Shown here: positions 36,260 to 44,136 of the stretch, piece by piece | How positions within the stretch are numbered: the stretch's first letter is position 1 | Layout: every line of letters begins with the position of its first letter | DNA from: Microbacterium azadirachtae | GTDB lineage: Bacteria; Actinomycetota; Actinomycetes; Actinomycetales; Microbacteriaceae | Assembly (NCBI RefSeq): GCF_000956545.1 | Contig: NZ_JYIT01000069.1 | Span: 1-64,000 of the forward strand | Reading direction: 5' to 3' | DNA: 64,000 bases | Translations under genes and position numbers: made by a program | Notes under the pieces: generated by a model | The model's input: the letters and a program-made list of their open reading frames with translations, nothing else | Told to the model about the DNA's origin: nothing | Database searches by the model: none

Positions 36260-37752
36260 GCGGCGGCACCATCGCGGCGATCCGCGACGTGCGCGTCGCC
36301 GGGGCGGGGCGGCATCTGCTCGCCCTCGACGGCCCCGTCGACGTGCTCCTCGAGGACGGCAGGATCGCCGATATCGCGCCCGCCGGGGCCCTTCGGCTGC
36401 ACGGGGAGGTGCGGGACGGGGACGGCGCGTGGATCGCACCCGGACTCTGGGATCATCACGTGCACACCGTGCAGTGGGCGCTCGCGGCGCAGCGCGAGGA
36501 TCTGTCCGCGACGCGGAGCGCCGTCGAGGCCGCCGCGCTGATGTCCCGTGCTCCGGTGCTCCCCGACGGACGCCGCGTGGGCGCCGGGTTCCGTGACGTG
36601 CGCTGGACGGATCGCCCGACTCTCGCCCTGCTCGACGAGGGCAGCGGAGAGATCCCCACGTACCTCATCAACGCCGACGTGCACAGCGTCTGGCTGAACT
36701 CCGCGGCCTTCCGGCGCGAGGCCTTCGACGCGCCGCCGGACGGGATCCTGCGCGAGGAGGACGCGTTCGAGATCTCGCGGCGCCTGAACGCCACGGATCC
36801 CGCCGTCGCCGACGAGGCGGTCGCCGCGGCGGCACGACGGGCCGCCGCGCGCGGCGTCGTGGGCCTCGTCGATTTCGACATGGCGTGGAACGCCGACGCG
36901 TGGACGCGACGCCTCGCGGCGGGCTTCGACACGCACCGTGTCGAGTTCGCGGTGTATCCGCATGATCTCGACCGCGCGATCGCGGCCGGCCTGCGCACGG
37001 GCGAGCATCTCGTGGACGACCGCCGCGGGCTGGTGCGCGTCGGCCCGCTGAAGATCATCTCGGACGGATCGCTGGGCACGCGGACCGCTGCCTGCAGCCA
37101 CGGCTACGCGGACGACCCGCACAATCACGGCGTGCTCACCGTCCCGCCTGCCGAGCTCCACGCCCTGCTCCTGCGCGCGACCGGCGCCGGTCTCGACATC
37201 GCGCTGCACGCGATCGGCGACGTCGCCGTCACCGCGGCGCTCGACGCGTTCGCTGCGACCGGCGCCCACGGCACCGTCGAGCACGCGCAGCTCGTGCGGC
37301 ACGGCGACCTGGCACGGTTCGCGCGGCTCGGCATCGCCGCGAGCGTGCAGCCGCAGCACGCCCTGGACGACCGCGACACCGCCGACGCGCTGTGGGCGGC
37401 GCAGACGGCGATCGCGTACCCGCTGGCGTCGCTGCACCGTGCCGGGGCGAGCCTGCGCTTCGGATCCGATGCCCCCGTCGCGCCCCTGGATCCGTGGCAT
37501 GCGATCTCGGCCGCCGTCTTCCGCACCGACGACGAGCGCCCGGCCTGGCATCCGGAGGAGCGCATCGACGTCGAGACCGCTCTCGCCGCGAGCGCGCACG
37601 ACGGGACCGGGGGAGGAGCGGCGGTGACGCCGGGGGCGGTGGCCGACCTCGTGCTCCTCGGTGCAGATCCGTACACGGCCGATGCGCAGACGCTGCGCAC
37701 GATGCCGGTGGTCGCGACCGTCGTCGGCGGACGGGTCACGCACGGGGGATAA
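36256..37752 (+). CDS. YtcJ-like metal-dependent amidohydrolase
   Basis: A 498-residue amidohydrolase of the TIM-barrel superfamily. The first metal ligands are in GLWDHHVHTVQW (HxH). Further ligands appear in ISDGSLGTRTA (Asp/Lys region), DIALHAIGDVAV and GTVEHAQLV (His), and RFGSDAPVAPLDP holds the catalytic Asp. The first 60 and last 60 residues form the composite beta-sandwich typical of cyclic amidohydrolases. Such YtcJ-like enzymes hydrolyse amide or ester bonds in unknown substrates. It is coupled to the PaiB-like gene by ATGA overlap. Confidence 0.87.
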   Translation: MSGGTIAAIRDVRVAGAGRHLLALDGPVDVLLEDGRIADIAPAGALRLHGEVRDGDGAWIAPGLWDHHVHTVQWALAAQREDLSATRSAVEAAALMSRAPVLPDGRRVGAGFRDVRWTDRPTLALLDEGSGEIPTYLINADVHSVWLNSAAFRREAFDAPPDGILREEDAFEISRRLNATDPAVADEAVAAAARRAAARGVVGLVDFDMAWNADAWTRRLAAGFDTHRVEFAVYPHDLDRAIAAGLRTGEHLVDDRRGLVRVGPLKIISDGSLGTRTAACSHGYADDPHNHGVLTVPPAELHALLLRATGAGLDIALHAIGDVAVTAALDAFAATGAHGTVEHAQLVRHGDLARFARLGIAASVQPQHALDDRDTADALWAAQTAIAYPLASLHRAGASLRFGSDAPVAPLDPWHAISAAVFRTDDERPAWHPEERIDVETALAASAHDGTGGGAAVTPGAVADLVLLGADPYTADAQTLRTMPVVATVVGGRVTHGG

Positions 37753-37860
37753 CCCCCGGACGGATCCGGCGGGCCGCACCCTGGGTGAGAGCGCGGGGCG
37801 ACGGCATCGTAGAGGAGGGCGCAGATCCGCGCCCGCCTCGCACACTTCCAGGAGATCACG

Positions 37861-39225
37861 ATGACCACCGTCGCCCGACGGCTCGACACCCACCCCGACG
37901 CCCCACCGGCCGCTCGCCGCCGCGGATACGGACGCGCCTGGGCCGCCGCGCCGGCCAACGCACTCTACCTCGTGCTGCTCGCCGTGCCGCTCGCGATCGT
38001 GGCGATGGCGGTGACCTGGCTGGTGTTCGGACTCGGCCTCGGCATCCTCGTGCTCGTGATCGGCCTCCCCGTGCTCGCCGGGGCGCTCCAGGTAGCCCGC
38101 GGGTTCGGCGAAGCCGAGCGCGCACTCCTGCGGATGACCGACTTTCCGCCGATCGCCGCGCCGGACTGGCGACGCGGGGCACGCGGCGACGGCCGGTGGG
38201 CGCGGCTGACGCAGCCGCTGCGCAACGGGCACTACTGGATGGCCCTGTTGTCGGCGCTGCTCGTGCGCCCGATCGTGGCGATCATCGCCTTCGCGTTCGC
38301 CACGATCTGGATCGTCCTCGCGCTCGGCGGCCCCACCTACTGGTACTGGTCGCCGTTCACCCGCAACGGCAGCGCGGAGGAGATCTGGGTGCCCTGGGCG
38401 GTGCAGCATCTCTTCGGGGGCATCGATCCGGATCCGGATCCGCATCTGTGGGCGTCGATGCTGTATCTGATCGTGGGCGTCGTGTTCCTCGGCACTCTTC
38501 CGCTCGTGCTCCGCGGCCTGGTCGCCATGCACGGGGCGGTGGCCTCCGCGCTGGTCGGGCGCTGGGAATCGGACGACCTCGCGGCCGAGGTGGCCGGCCT
38601 CGACGCCTCGCGCGGTGCGGCCGTCCAGGCCGAGGACGAGGGCCTGCGCAGGCTGGAGCGCGACCTGCACGACGGGCCCCAGCAGCGGCTGGTGCGGCTG
38701 CAGATGGATCTCGCCGCCCTCGAGCGTCGCGCGGCCGAGGGCGACGCCGCAGCGGTCGCCGCCCTCGCCGCGGAGAGCCGGGGACACGCGCAGGCCGCAC
38801 TCGACGAACTCCGGGCGCTCGCGGGCGGTGTCGCGCCGCCGCTGCTGCAGGATCGCGGGATCGCCGAGGCGATCATGGCACTGGCCGCGGCGAGTCCGCT
38901 GGTCGTGGAGGCGTCCGTCGCCCCCGAGGCGACGGCGTCGCTGAGCCCGGAGGCGGCGCGCAACCTGTACTTCGTGGTCGCGGAGCTGCTGACCAACGCC
39001 GCCAAGCACGCGGCCGCGCTCAGCGCGTCGGTCGACGTGGTGCGCAGCGGCGCGGAGGTGCGCGTCACGGTGACCGACGACGGCCGCGGCGGCGCGGAGC
39101 CGCGTCCGGGCGGTGGGCTCGAGGGACTCGCGCGTCGGGTGCAGGGGCTTCGCGGCACGCTGCAGATCGACAGCCCGCACGGAGGCCCCACCGTCGTGAC
39201 GGCCGTCGTGCCGGTCTCCGCATAA
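37861..39225 (+). CDS. Sensor histidine kinase, NarL/DesK type
   Basis: A 454-residue membrane kinase. Three or four hydrophobic segments lie within residues 30-225 (a DUF-type sensor region). A HisKA_3 dimerisation domain follows, with phospho-acceptor His270 in ERDLHDGPQQRL. The HATPase_c domain includes VVAELLTNAAKHA (N box) and TDDGRGG (G box). ATG 37861 follows CAGGAGATCACG. It is paired with the response regulator 47 bp downstream. The stimulus is unknown; the membrane sensor resembles those of envelope-stress kinases. Confidence 0.92.
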   Translation: MTTVARRLDTHPDAPPAARRRGYGRAWAAAPANALYLVLLAVPLAIVAMAVTWLVFGLGLGILVLVIGLPVLAGALQVARGFGEAERALLRMTDFPPIAAPDWRRGARGDGRWARLTQPLRNGHYWMALLSALLVRPIVAIIAFAFATIWIVLALGGPTYWYWSPFTRNGSAEEIWVPWAVQHLFGGIDPDPDPHLWASMLYLIVGVVFLGTLPLVLRGLVAMHGAVASALVGRWESDDLAAEVAGLDASRGAAVQAEDEGLRRLERDLHDGPQQRLVRLQMDLAALERRAAEGDAAAVAALAAESRGHAQAALDELRALAGGVAPPLLQDRGIAEAIMALAAASPLVVEASVAPEATASLSPEAARNLYFVVAELLTNAAKHAAALSASVDVVRSGAEVRVTVTDDGRGGAEPRPGGGLEGLARRVQGLRGTLQIDSPHGGPTVVTAVVPVSA

Positions 39226-39272
39226 GACCGGCACGTTCCGGCGCGATCGTCGCCGGCCCCTAGTCTGAGGAC

Positions 39273-39944
39273 GTGACAGATCCGGAGACCCCGCTGCGCG
39301 TGATCCTCTTCGAGGACTCCATCCTCCTCCGCGAGGGCCTGGTGCGCCTGTTCGCCGAGGCGGGGTTCGAGACCGTCCGAGCGTACGGCGACGTCGAGGA
39401 CGTAGTCACCCGCACGCGGACGTCCGGTGCGGATGTCGCGGTGCTCGACGTGCGGATGCCGCCGAGCTTCCGCGATGAGGGGATCCGCGCGGCCCTCGCG
39501 GTGCGGGCAGCGCTGCCGGGCGTCGGCGTCCTGGTGCTGAGCCAGTACGTGGAGGGCGTGTACGCCCGGGAGCTGCTGGGCGCGGGCGACGGCGGCGTCG
39601 GCTACCTGCTCAAGGACCGGGTCACGTCCCTCGACGAGCTCTCCGCCGCCGTGCGCCAGGTGCGCGGCGGAGGGACCGTGCTGGATCCGCGGGTCGTGCA
39701 GCAGCTCGTGCGCACGGGCCCGGATCCGCTGGCGACGCTCACCCCGCGGGAGAGCGAGGTGCTGGAGGCGATGGCGGAAGGACGCAGCAACGCGTCGATC
39801 GCCGCCCGGATGACCATCGGCGTGGGAGCCGTGGAGAAGAACATCTCCGCGATCTTCGCCAAGCTCGGGCTCGAGGATTCCGGCACCGATCACCGGCGCG
39901 TGCTCGCCGTGCTCGCCTACCTGCAGCACGACCCCCGTCCCTGA
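39273..39944 (+). CDS. Response regulator, NarL/FixJ type with LuxR HTH
   Basis: A 223-residue response regulator. The receiver domain has acidic pocket FEDS, the phospho-acceptor Asp59 in VLDVRMPP, and the conserved Lys in YLLKDRV. The C-terminal LuxR-type HTH reads TPRESEVLEAMAEGRSNASI with VGAVEKNISAIFAKL. The start is GTG 39273. It pairs with the upstream kinase. The last bases of the coding region form one arm of the terminator hairpin, which also serves dps from the other side. Confidence 0.93.
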   Translation: MTDPETPLRVILFEDSILLREGLVRLFAEAGFETVRAYGDVEDVVTRTRTSGADVAVLDVRMPPSFRDEGIRAALAVRAALPGVGVLVLSQYVEGVYARELLGAGDGGVGYLLKDRVTSLDELSAAVRQVRGGGTVLDPRVVQQLVRTGPDPLATLTPRESEVLEAMAEGRSNASIAARMTIGVGAVEKNISAIFAKLGLEDSGTDHRRVLAVLAYLQHDPRP

Positions 39945-39962
39945 GCGGAACGGGGGTCGTGC
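39926..39962. terminator. Bidirectional terminator between response regulator and dps
   Basis: GCACGACCCCCGT (39926-39938) and its perfect complement (39950-39962) form a 13-bp stem with an 11-base loop. The stop codon of the response regulator gene lies in the loop, and the dps stop is 16 bp to the right, so both genes end at this hairpin. Confidence 0.85.
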
Positions 39963-39977
39963 GCGTGATGTGCGGCG

Positions 39978-40463
39978 TCAGGCGGCGATGTGCGACACGA
40001 GGAACCAGCGGTCCTTCTCGAGGCCGCGCTGGATCTCGATCGCCACGTCCTGGCTGGTGAGGTCGATCTCGTCGAGTCCCTCCACGGCGGCCTTGACGTC
40101 CACGAGGACCGCGTCGATGTCGGCGATGACGGCGCGGACGAGCTCGTCGGACTTCGTGAAGCCGGCCGGCACCTGCGTGGCGCCCGCCTTCTCGGCGACG
40201 ACCGAGGCGCGCGCGTCGATCGGCAGGCCCAGGGCGACGATGCGCTCCGCGGCGGTGTCGGCGAAGTCGCCGGCGTGGTCCACGATCACGTCGAGCAGCT
40301 CGTGCACGCCGACGAAGTTCGCGCCGCGCACGTGCCAGTGCGCCTGCTTGCCGTTCAGCGTCAGGGCCTGAAGACCCAGCACGACAGGGGTGAGGAACTG
40401 TGCGGCACCGGCCGCGACGGTCGGGTCGACGGAGGTGGCGGTGATGGTCTCTGCGTTGCTCAT
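39978..40463 (-). CDS. dps: Dps-family DNA-protection/iron-storage protein
   Basis: A 161-residue ferritin-like Dps. The ferroxidase site at the subunit interface is visible as NGKQAHWHVRGANF (His) and VHELLDVIVDHAGDFADTAAE (Asp and Glu). The rest of the four-helix bundle follows. Dps dodecamers oxidise and store Fe(II) using peroxide, and many bind DNA. The start ATG at 40461-40463 follows CCGAGGAGACATC; the longer upstream frame is not supported. The divergent gap holds a plausible promoter plus two DtxR-like boxes, consistent with iron control. Confidence 0.93.
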   Translation of the reverse strand: MSNAETITATSVDPTVAAGAAQFLTPVVLGLQALTLNGKQAHWHVRGANFVGVHELLDVIVDHAGDFADTAAERIVALGLPIDARASVVAEKAGATQVPAGFTKSDELVRAVIADIDAVLVDVKAAVEGLDEIDLTSQDVAIEIQRGLEKDRWFLVSHIAA

Positions 40464-40515
40464 GATGTCTCCTCGGTGATCGCTCGGATCCGTGCGTGCT
40501 GATGTGGTGACCTCA

Positions 40516-40543
40516 ACGCTACTCGGCTCAGAATGTTCCGCAA
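40516..40543 (-). promoter_or_regulatory. Candidate dps promoter
   Basis: On the minus strand TTGCGG (40543-40538) and TAGCGT (40521-40516) are separated by 16 bp. The implied start near 40509 gives a 45-base leader before the dps ATG. The -10 box fits only the TAnnnT pattern, so support is moderate. Confidence 0.45.
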
Positions 40544-40551
40544 CCAAGCTG

Positions 40552-40599
40552 AGGCAACGCTAACTCGCAGATCACAGCACATTTCGGCAAGGCTTGCCT
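40552..40599. promoter_or_regulatory. Two DtxR/IdeR-like iron boxes upstream of dps
   Basis: AGGCAACGCTAACTC (40552-40566) and CGGCAAGGCTTGCCT (40585-40599) each resemble the core AGGTTAGGCTAACCT of DtxR/IdeR sites (10 of 15 and about 10 of 15 by eye). The second contains the odd palindrome GGCAAG-G-CTTGCC. They start 33 bp apart, about three helical turns, and lie upstream of the dps -35 box. They could also affect the divergent acyltransferase gene. Confidence 0.5.
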
Positions 40600-40668
40600 T
40601 GCCTGCGGATCCCGTCGAGCACCGCGTGGAAGACGGGAGCGCACAGTGATCCGGGATACCTTCGTCAG

Positions 40669-42774
40669 GTGGCAACAGCTGGTACCTCCTCCCGTGCGGC
40701 CCTGCGCCGTTCCCGCACATCCGCCGCGCAGAAGGTCGGTGCGAACTTCATCCCGCACGTCCAGGGCCTGCGCGCGATCGCTGTGCTCGCCGTCGTGCTC
40801 TACCACTTCTGGCCCGGGCGGCTGAGCGGCGGCTACGTCGGCGTCGACATCTTCTTCGTGATCTCGGGCTTCCTGATCACGGCGCACCTGGCGCGCGAGC
40901 TGAACGCCACCGGCCGGGTGAACCTCGGGCAGTTCTGGGCGCGTCGCGCACGTCGTCTGCTGCCCGCATCGCTCCTGGTGCTGCTGTTCTGCGCGATCGT
41001 CGCCGCGATCCCCGTGCTGTCTCCGCTGTCGCAGCTGCCGGCGGAGCTGCAGGAGATCGTCGCCTCCACCTTCTACGTGGAGAACTGGTTCCTCGCCCTG
41101 AACTCCGCGGACTATCTCGCGCACTCCGGCGACCCGACGATGGTGCAGCACTACTGGTCGCTGTCGCTCGAGGAGCAGTTCTACGTGCTCTGGCCGCTGA
41201 TCATGCTGCTGGCGGCATGGATCGCGGTGAAGTACTTCCGCGGATCGCGGCTGCGCGCCGCCGCGATCGCGATCGGCGTGGTGTCGGTCGCCTCGTTCGC
41301 GTTCTGCGTCTGGTTCACCGCGACCAATCCCGCCCCCGCCTACTTCGTGACGTTCGGCCGCATGTGGCAGTTCGGCGTAGGCGCCGTGCTCGCCCTCGTT
41401 CCGCGCCTGCGCGTCAGCAACGCGATCGGCAGCTTCCTCCTGGGCTGGGGCGGCATCATCGTGCTGCTCGTCGTGATCTACCGCTTCGACGGTCAGACGC
41501 CGTTCCCGGGATACATGGCCGCGATCCCGACCCTGGCGGCCGCCGCGATCATCGCGGCGTCGAACACCGAGCGCTGGTGGTACCCGACGCGCATCCTGGC
41601 GATCCGCCCGATGCGTTTCACCGGCGACATCTCGTACAGCCTGTACCTCTGGCATTGGCCGCTCATCATCATCGCCCCGTCGGTGCCGTTCTGGGGTCTC
41701 ACGATCTACCATCGGGTCGCCCTCGTCGGGATCTGCTTCGTGCTGGCGTGGCTCACCAAGAAGTTCGTCGAGGACCCCACCCGCACCTGGAAGCCGCTCA
41801 CCTCGCGCAAGCCGCGGCTCTCGCTGTGGGCGGCCCTGGTGGCGATGGTCATCGTCGCGGGCACCGCGGGTGCGGGCTGGGCGGCGAACGCGGGCACCTA
41901 CCAGCAGGGCGTGCAGGCGATCGCCCAGCTGCGCGCGAACCCGCCGGCGTGCTTCGGCGCCGCTGCGGTCCTCGACGAGTCCTGTGCGGGCACGACGACC
42001 GACAAGATCCTTCCCGCACCCGGCTTCGCGGGGGTCGACCGGCCGGAGGAATCGCAGTGCTTCGTGCAGCTCAACGATGCGCGGGCGGTGGCCTGCGAGT
42101 TCGGGTCGAAGGATCCGAAGGCCAAGCGGATCGCGCTCATCGGCGACAGTCACGCCTACCAGCTGCTGACGACCTTCCAGGGCATCGCCGAGAAGGAGGG
42201 GTGGCACCTGACCACCTACTTCAAGGGCGCCTGCCCCTGGAACACCACGCCGCTGTCGACGGGCGGCGCGTTCGGCGACGCGTGCACGCAGTATCGCGCG
42301 GCGGTGGCGAAGCAGCTCGAGAGCAAGCACTTCGATGCCGTCTTCACCGCCGCCCTGTCGACCACGCCGTACGCCGCCGGGGATCACGCCTCCTCCTATG
42401 AGGCGGCCGTCGCCGGCTACCGCGAGGCGTGGGCCACGCAGACGTCGAAGGGCACGCCGGTGATCACCGTGGTCGACAACCCCGTGTGGGAGACCGACCC
42501 GAACAAGTGCCTCCGCACCCGCGCGCAGGCGGCGTGCGACGGACCGCGATCGGACCTGCTCACGGAGAAGGATCCGCTGCGCGAGGCGGCCGCGGGGCAG
42601 AAGGACGTGACCCTGCTTGACTTCACCGAGGTGTTCTGCGGCGAGCAGGACTGCCGAGCGGTGGTCGGCGGCGCGAACATCTACCGCGATCAGGACCACA
42701 TCACCGTGACCTTCGCGAACTCCCTCGCCCCGCAGTACACCGCCGCGCTCAAGACCGCGATGGGGTTGGGCTGA
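40669..42774 (+). CDS. OafA/YrhL-type membrane acyltransferase with SGNH domain
   Basis: A 701-residue protein. Residues about 20-400 are acyltransferase-3 (OafA/YrhL): HVQGLRAIAVLAVVLYHFWP holds the catalytic His, RRARRLLPASLLV is the second conserved motif, and some ten membrane segments follow. The C-terminal extracellular part is an SGNH hydrolase-like domain with the nucleophile in ALIGDSHAYQLL and a DxxH-like DQDHIT near the end. Such fusions O-acetylate peptidoglycan, wall polymers or surface polysaccharides. I chose GTG 40669; in-frame starts further upstream are also possible because no strong Shine-Dalgarno decides. Paired cysteines in the SGNH part suit an extracellular location. 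Confidence 0.88.
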   Translation: MATAGTSSRAALRRSRTSAAQKVGANFIPHVQGLRAIAVLAVVLYHFWPGRLSGGYVGVDIFFVISGFLITAHLARELNATGRVNLGQFWARRARRLLPASLLVLLFCAIVAAIPVLSPLSQLPAELQEIVASTFYVENWFLALNSADYLAHSGDPTMVQHYWSLSLEEQFYVLWPLIMLLAAWIAVKYFRGSRLRAAAIAIGVVSVASFAFCVWFTATNPAPAYFVTFGRMWQFGVGAVLALVPRLRVSNAIGSFLLGWGGIIVLLVVIYRFDGQTPFPGYMAAIPTLAAAAIIAASNTERWWYPTRILAIRPMRFTGDISYSLYLWHWPLIIIAPSVPFWGLTIYHRVALVGICFVLAWLTKKFVEDPTRTWKPLTSRKPRLSLWAALVAMVIVAGTAGAGWAANAGTYQQGVQAIAQLRANPPACFGAAAVLDESCAGTTTDKILPAPGFAGVDRPEESQCFVQLNDARAVACEFGSKDPKAKRIALIGDSHAYQLLTTFQGIAEKEGWHLTTYFKGACPWNTTPLSTGGAFGDACTQYRAAVAKQLESKHFDAVFTAALSTTPYAAGDHASSYEAAVAGYREAWATQTSKGTPVITVVDNPVWETDPNKCLRTRAQAACDGPRSDLLTEKDPLREAAAGQKDVTLLDFTEVFCGEQDCRAVVGGANIYRDQDHITVTFANSLAPQYTAALKTAMGLG

Positions 42775-42805
42775 TCTCCGCGCCCGGGCTGGATAGGGTC
42801 GGCGT

Positions 42806-43336
42806 ATGAGCGACGACGCCACGATCCTGTCCTTGCCCGACCGCACGCCCGCGATCGACCCGACCGCCTTCCTCGCCACCGGTGCCAGGATCATCGGATC
42901 CGTCACCATCGGAGAGGGATCCAGCGTCTGGTACAACGCTGTGCTGCGCGCGGACTCCGCCGAGATCAGGATCGGTGCGGGCAGCAACGCGCAGGACAGC
43001 GTCTCGGTGCACGTCGATCCCGGCCACGGCGTGACGATCGGCGACGACGTCTCGATCGGTCACAACGCCGTCGTGCACGGCTGCACGATCGGCGACGGGT
43101 CGCTGATCGGCATGGGCGCCGTCGTGCTCAACGGCGCCGTGATCGGCTCCGAGTGCCTGATCGCCGGCGGTGCACTGGTGCTGAGCGGGATGGAGGTGCC
43201 CGACGGCGCGCTCGTCGCGGGGGTCCCGGGCAAGGTCCGACGGGAGCTCACCGCGGAGGAGCGCGAGGGGCTGCGGCGGAACGCGCGGGTCTACCGCGAG
43301 CACTCGGCGCTGCACCGTCAGGCGCGCCCGCTCTGA
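42806..43336 (+). CDS. Gamma-carbonic-anhydrase-like hexapeptide-repeat protein
   Basis: A 176-residue left-handed beta-helix protein. Repeated hexapeptides run from about residue 25 to 140 (GARIIGSVTIGEGSS and so on). The zinc-site histidines characteristic of the gamma-carbonic anhydrase/YrdA group are in SVHVDPGHGVTIG and SIGHNAVVHGCTIGDGSLIGMG. A C-terminal helix (LTAEEREGLRRNARVY) packs on the prism. Members may hydrate CO2 or bind metal without proven activity. Acyl-transfer is less likely given the zinc His pattern. It follows the acyltransferase gene by 31 bp. Confidence 0.87.
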   Translation: MSDDATILSLPDRTPAIDPTAFLATGARIIGSVTIGEGSSVWYNAVLRADSAEIRIGAGSNAQDSVSVHVDPGHGVTIGDDVSIGHNAVVHGCTIGDGSLIGMGAVVLNGAVIGSECLIAGGALVLSGMEVPDGALVAGVPGKVRRELTAEEREGLRRNARVYREHSALHRQARPL

Positions 43337-43383
43337 GAGCCGCGCACGCGGCGTCACCGGCGCCCGGTAGTCTCGAAGCATCC

Positions 43384-43457
43384 GGGGCGGTGGCCAAGCT
43401 GGTGAAGGCAGTGGGCTCATAACCCAACGATCGCGGGTTCAAGTCCCGCCCGCCCCA
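43384..43457 (+). tRNA. tRNA-Met (CAT)
   Basis: The cloverleaf has acceptor GGGGCGG with CCGCCCC, loop CTCATAA with anticodon CAT, and T arm CGCGGGTTCAAGTCCCGC. The anticodon stem ends in three G:C pairs (GGG:CCC), as in initiators, but the first acceptor pair is normal, unlike initiators. It is probably an elongator Met, or an Ile2 tRNA with lysidine. CCA is not encoded. Confidence 0.88.
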
Positions 43458-43502
43458 CTTGAAAGACCTGCGGCCGCTGTGAGCGGCGCTGTATTCGTCG
43501 AT

Positions 43503-43530
43503 TTGCAAAATAGGTAGACCGGTCTATTCT
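43503..43530 (+). promoter_or_regulatory. tetR promoter with overlapping operator; leaderless transcript likely
   Basis: TTGCAA (43503-43508) and TATTCT (43525-43530) are spaced by 16 bp. The perfect palindrome TAGACCGGTCTA (43515-43526) overlaps the -10 box. The -10 ends six bases before the ATG at 43537, so transcription should begin at the ATG itself. TetR/LmrA-type operators have a similar TAGACC core. Confidence 0.7.
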
Positions 43531-43536
43531 GGTGAC

Positions 43537-44136
43537 ATGGCAACCAAGGGAGACCTGACCAAGGCACGGCTCGCAGAGTCCATGCTCGAGCTGATCCAGA
43601 GCAGCGGCTACAGCGGCACGGGCCTGAACGCGGTGATCGAACACGCCGCCGCGCCGAAGGGCTCGATCTATTTCCATTACCCCGACGGCAAGGAGGGATT
43701 GGGCGTCGCGGCCGTCGACCTCGCCGCAGCTCAGTTCGGAGCGCTGATCGCCGAGGCCGTCGATGCGGCGGACAGCGTCCCCGACGCGGTCCGCCGAGCG
43801 ATCGATGCGCTCGCGACGATCGTCGGCGGGAGCGACTTCCGGCTGGGATGCCCGGTCTCGGTGGTCACCCTCGAGATGGGCGCGGAGAGCGAGCGGCTCC
43901 GTGAGGCGTGCGCCGCGGCGTTCTCCTCGTGGATCGGCCCGACGGCTGCGCTCCTCGAATCCGGCGGCATCGGCGCCGAAGAGGCGCGGAGCCTGGCGAC
44001 CGTCGTCGTGTCGACGATCGAGGGAGCGGTCATCGTGTCCCGCGCGATGAAGACCACGCAGCCGCTGTCCGCGGCCGCCGACGTGATCGCCGGTCTTCTC
44101 GAACAGCGCCTTCCGCAGGACGGAGGAGCCCGATGA
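43537..44136 (+). CDS. TetR-family regulator (LmrA/YxaF-like)
   Basis: A 199-residue TetR regulator. The N-terminal HTH covers about residues 5-50 (KARLAESMLELIQSSGYSG then GLNAVIEHAAAPKGSIYFHY). The ligand-binding helices follow, with GCPVSVVTLEMGAESERLR typical of the LmrA/YxaF-like subgroup. A palindrome on its own -10 box indicates autorepression. No Shine-Dalgarno precedes the ATG, which fits a leaderless mRNA. The stop overlaps the next gene's ATG by four bases (ATGA), so this regulator probably controls the reductase-hydrolase fusion it is coupled to. Confidence 0.92.
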   Translation: MATKGDLTKARLAESMLELIQSSGYSGTGLNAVIEHAAAPKGSIYFHYPDGKEGLGVAAVDLAAAQFGALIAEAVDAADSVPDAVRRAIDALATIVGGSDFRLGCPVSVVTLEMGAESERLREACAAAFSSWIGPTAALLESGGIGAEEARSLATVVVSTIEGAVIVSRAMKTTQPLSAAADVIAGLLEQRLPQDGGAR

